In this document: piece after piece, positions 62,406-64,000 of the stretch
Numbering within the stretch: the stretch's first letter is position 1
How the letters are laid out: each line of letters opens with the position of its first letter
Assembly: GCA_027339635.1 (NCBI GenBank)
Contig: DAHWNZ010000006.1
Location: 1-64,000 of the forward strand
Direction: 5' to 3'
DNA: 64,000 nucleotides
Source of the DNA: AG-12 sp027339635
GTDB lineage: Bacteria > Chloroflexota > Dormibacteria > Aeolococcales > Bog-877
Notes under the pieces: generated by a model
Seen by the model: the letters and a program-made list of their open reading frames with translations, nothing else
What the model was told of the DNA's origin: nothing
Databases searched by the model: none
Position numbers and translations under genes: made by a program

Positions 62406-63274
62406 CCAAGCACAGAGGACTGGGGCGAGGGCTGGACCAGCTGATCCCCCCAGGGGCCCCCACTCTAAGTTCGGTGATGAGTGGGCCACCGGTTCACGAG
62501 GTCCCGGTGGAATCCGTCAAGCCTAACCCGCTGCAACCCCGCTCCGAATTCGACGAGGAATCGCTGGAGACGCTTTCCAAGTCCATCGCCGAGTACGGGG
62601 TCCTGCAGCCACTCGTGGTGGAGAGGGATGGCGATGATTACCGTCTGGTGGCCGGGGAGCGCCGTCTTCGCGCCTCGAAGCTGGCCGGGCTGGCCAAGGT
62701 CCCGGTCGTCATCCGAACAGCCGGCCCGGACAGGGCGAGGTTGGAGATGGCGTTGGTGGAGAACATCCAGCGCCGCGACATCTCACCACTCGACGAGGCA
62801 CGTGCCTTCACCAGGTTGTGCGACGAATTCGGGCTCACCCAGGAGGCGGTCGCCCAGCAGCTCGGGCGCAGCCGCTCTTCGGTAACGAACACGATGCGCC
62901 TTCTGCAGGCCACTCCGGCGGTTCAGGACGCGCTGGCCGCAGAGAGGATCTCCGCAGCCCACGCAAGGGCTCTTCTGGGGGTCCCCGACCCCCATCTTCA
63001 GACCAAAACTCTGGCGCATGTTATCGCGCGCCGGCTTTCAGTCCGCGACACCGAGCGCCTGGTTCAGAGGCTTGCGGCATCCGACCTTCCGCGAAGCCGC
63101 GCGGCGGTCGCGCCGCGGCCGGAGATAGTCGCCTTGGAGGCAGCCCTGGCCCGCCGGCTCAGCACCCGGGTGAAGATCCAACCCCGAGCCAGAGGAAGAG
63201 GCAAGATAGTCATCGACTACTTCTCGGAAGATGAGCTTGGGGGACTCTGCGAGGCGCTTGGGATAGATCTCTGA
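62402..63274 (+). CDS. parB: Chromosome-partitioning protein ParB/Spo0J
   Basis: 290 residues. KHRGLGRGLDQLIP at the N-terminus activates ParA. The CTPase/ParB domain has NPLQPRSEFDEESLETLS, VAGERRLRASKLAG and VENIQRRDISPLDEARAF. The helix-turn-helix is GLTQEAVAQQLGRSRSSVTN and binds parS. A C-terminal dimer domain ends the protein. The ATG at 62402 overlaps parA; the longer frame inside parA is rejected. Confidence 0.97.
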   Translation: MTKHRGLGRGLDQLIPPGAPTLSSVMSGPPVHEVPVESVKPNPLQPRSEFDEESLETLSKSIAEYGVLQPLVVERDGDDYRLVAGERRLRASKLAGLAKVPVVIRTAGPDRARLEMALVENIQRRDISPLDEARAFTRLCDEFGLTQEAVAQQLGRSRSSVTNTMRLLQATPAVQDALAAERISAAHARALLGVPDPHLQTKTLAHVIARRLSVRDTERLVQRLAASDLPRSRAAVAPRPEIVALEAALARRLSTRVKIQPRARGRGKIVIDYFSEDELGGLCEALGIDL

Positions 63275-63292
63275 GGCCGTCGCCTCCCCGAG

Positions 63293-63313
63293 ACCACGTG
63301 AATGTCGCGTGGT
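63293..63313 (+). terminator. Possible terminator after parB
   Basis: ACCACG and CGTGGT form a 6-bp stem with a 9-nt loop, followed by the pyrimidine-rich TTTCCTCGTCTT. It starts 18 bp past the parB stop. Confidence 0.5.
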
Positions 63314-63597
63314 TTCCTCGTCTTGCGCCCCGATAGCGCGGCGGGTGAGCGCGCTGGTGCAGCGCGCTCCAAGGGGACGGCCGCTCGCGCCTTCCTGGCC
63401 CGGTCCGCCCGCCCGTCCATCCCGTGCACCCATCGGCCGAAGGGTGTCGGGTCGCCCAGCACCGGTTGGTCGACCACCTCGCCGTGAGCGAAGTCTCACG
63501 GGAGGCGGGGGACGGTAGGGCCCCATCCTGGCGTGGTACCACTTTGGGATGCAAGCGTGCGCCACCCTCATCCCGGGACCGCGACAGCCTCTCTTCG

Positions 63598-63603
63598 TAT
63601 ACT
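63598..63603 (+). promoter_or_regulatory. -10 box (TATACT) for leaderless lepB
   Basis: TATACT ends 6 nt before the GTG at 63610. Confidence 0.65.
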
Positions 63604-63609
63604 GCCGCA

Positions 63610-64000
63610 GTGTCCTCAGACCCCGGAACCGCGCCCGTCGCGACCCGGCCGGAGACACCCGAGACTGCGCCGGATTCGGGTGGCCGCAAGTCTCTGGCCC
63701 GCGACCTCCTGGAGGTCGTAGCCCTCGCGGCCATCATCTATCTGGTGATCGCCTTCGCCATCCAGCCGGTCCACGTCGAGGGCACCAGCATGTACCCGGG
63801 GCTGCACAACAACGACCTCCTCATCACCGAGAAGGTGTCCCTCTACTTCTCCGGACCTTCGCGCGGACAGATCGTGATCATCAATCCCCCGATCGCCTCG
63901 CCCAACGATTTCATCAAGCGCGTGATCGGCCTTCCCGGAGAGTGGGTGCGCATCGCCCCCGGGCCGAATGGCATCGGCCATGTGTTCATCTCCAACACCA
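63610..64000 (+). CDS. lepB: Signal peptidase I (3' truncated by window edge)
   Basis: 130 codons are visible. A roughly 30-residue Pro/Thr-rich cytoplasmic start precedes one membrane helix (about 37-55). The catalytic Ser follows in VEGTSMYPGL and the catalytic Lys in DFIKRVIGLPGE. It cleaves signal peptides of exported proteins. The GTG is supported by the -10 box 6 nt upstream. The gene runs off the window with its frame still open. Confidence 0.93.
   Translation, partial: MSSDPGTAPVATRPETPETAPDSGGRKSLARDLLEVVALAAIIYLVIAFAIQPVHVEGTSMYPGLHNNDLLITEKVSLYFSGPSRGQIVIINPPIASPNDFIKRVIGLPGEWVRIAPGPNGIGHVFISNT

Larger units (their letters stand above)
63275..63609. other. Structured intergenic region between parB and lepB, no gene recognised
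   Basis: 335 bp. Besides the terminator-like hairpin it has CCGTGAG-loop-CTCACGG (63482-63501), a palindrome GTGGTACCAC (63533-63542) and GGGATG/CATCCC arms just before the lepB promoter. Open frames here have no recognisable protein. No tmRNA, RNase P, SRP or 6S signature was recognised. Confidence 0.4.

Noticed and set aside
63291..63312. Possible second parS around CACGTGAA after parB
   Set aside because: Only the CACGTGAA core matches; the left arm does not, and the stretch forms a terminator-like hairpin.
1..64000. Mobile elements, prophage, CRISPR array, rRNA
   Set aside because: No transposase, integrase, regular spaced repeats, Cas proteins or ribosomal RNA sequence was seen.

Overview
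The window is a GC-rich stretch of bacterial chromosome, densely packed with housekeeping genes on both strands. I see no insertion sequence, prophage, CRISPR array, tRNA or rRNA. The gene set (split glycine decarboxylase gcvPA/gcvPB, ATP-type PEP carboxykinase, class II FBPase GlpX, a DUF5679-like zinc-ribbon peptide, aerobic CO-dehydrogenase-like CoxSLM, FemX-type cell-wall enzyme) and the very frequent leaderless genes suggest a terrestrial Chloroflexota/Dormibacterota-like lineage or a deep actinobacterial relative. That placement is inference from gene content, not a phylogeny.

Layout. 1-4.4 kb: the 3' end of mreB, then a convergent 1045-residue RodA-PBP2 fusion and a lone receiver protein. 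4.4-11.3 kb: central metabolism and nucleotide genes (DUF971, glpX, CBS protein, pckA, isochorismatase, dCMP deaminase, moaB, HAD, cytidylate-kinase-like). 11.5-15.8 kb: a form II coxS-coxL-coxM cluster and a membrane protein. 15.9-17.8 kb: an ArsR-family regulator with an MFS exporter. 18.1-24.9 kb: a tightly packed minus-strand operon proS-dinB-orf-nudix-orf-moaC-pucR. 24.9-29.0 kb: HAD, an Arg-rich protein, GtrA, and an MacB/LolD-type ABC transporter. 29.2-36.5 kb: MBL hydrolase, DUF5679 peptide, M20 peptidase, a TrkA pair, a beta-propeller exported protein, USP, DedA. 36.5-42.1 kb: gyrB-plsX-gyrA operon. 42.2-48.2 kb: ABC-F ATPase, membrane protein, a Upf1-like zinc-ribbon helicase fused to Arg-rich tails, 3-hydroxyacyl-CoA dehydrogenase. 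48.2-55.9 kb: esterase, then an operon led by a degenerate sigma-70-like gene: sigma-like-gcvT-gcvH-gcvPA-gcvPB-pyrE-lipoprotein. 56.0-64.0 kb: zwf, an SH3-like protein, FemX-like transferase, NfeD-slipin pair, S51 peptidase, a perfect parS site, parA-parB, and the 5' part of lepB.

Regulatory logic. At least twelve transcription-unit leaders have a TAnnnT-type -10 box whose last base lies only 6-7 nt upstream of the start codon, the geometry expected for leaderless mRNAs. Genes inside operons instead use ATGA/GTGA/TTGA overlaps or Shine-Dalgarno sequences. This decided many of the start sites given here.

Most notable: the natural SEDS-PBP2 fusion, the sigma-like protein heading the glycine-cleavage operon, plsX between gyrB and gyrA, parS at the parAB promoter, and the Upf1-like helicase with a possible attenuator leader. 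No wholly unknown multi-gene system is evident; novelty lies in fusions, gene order and expression architecture.
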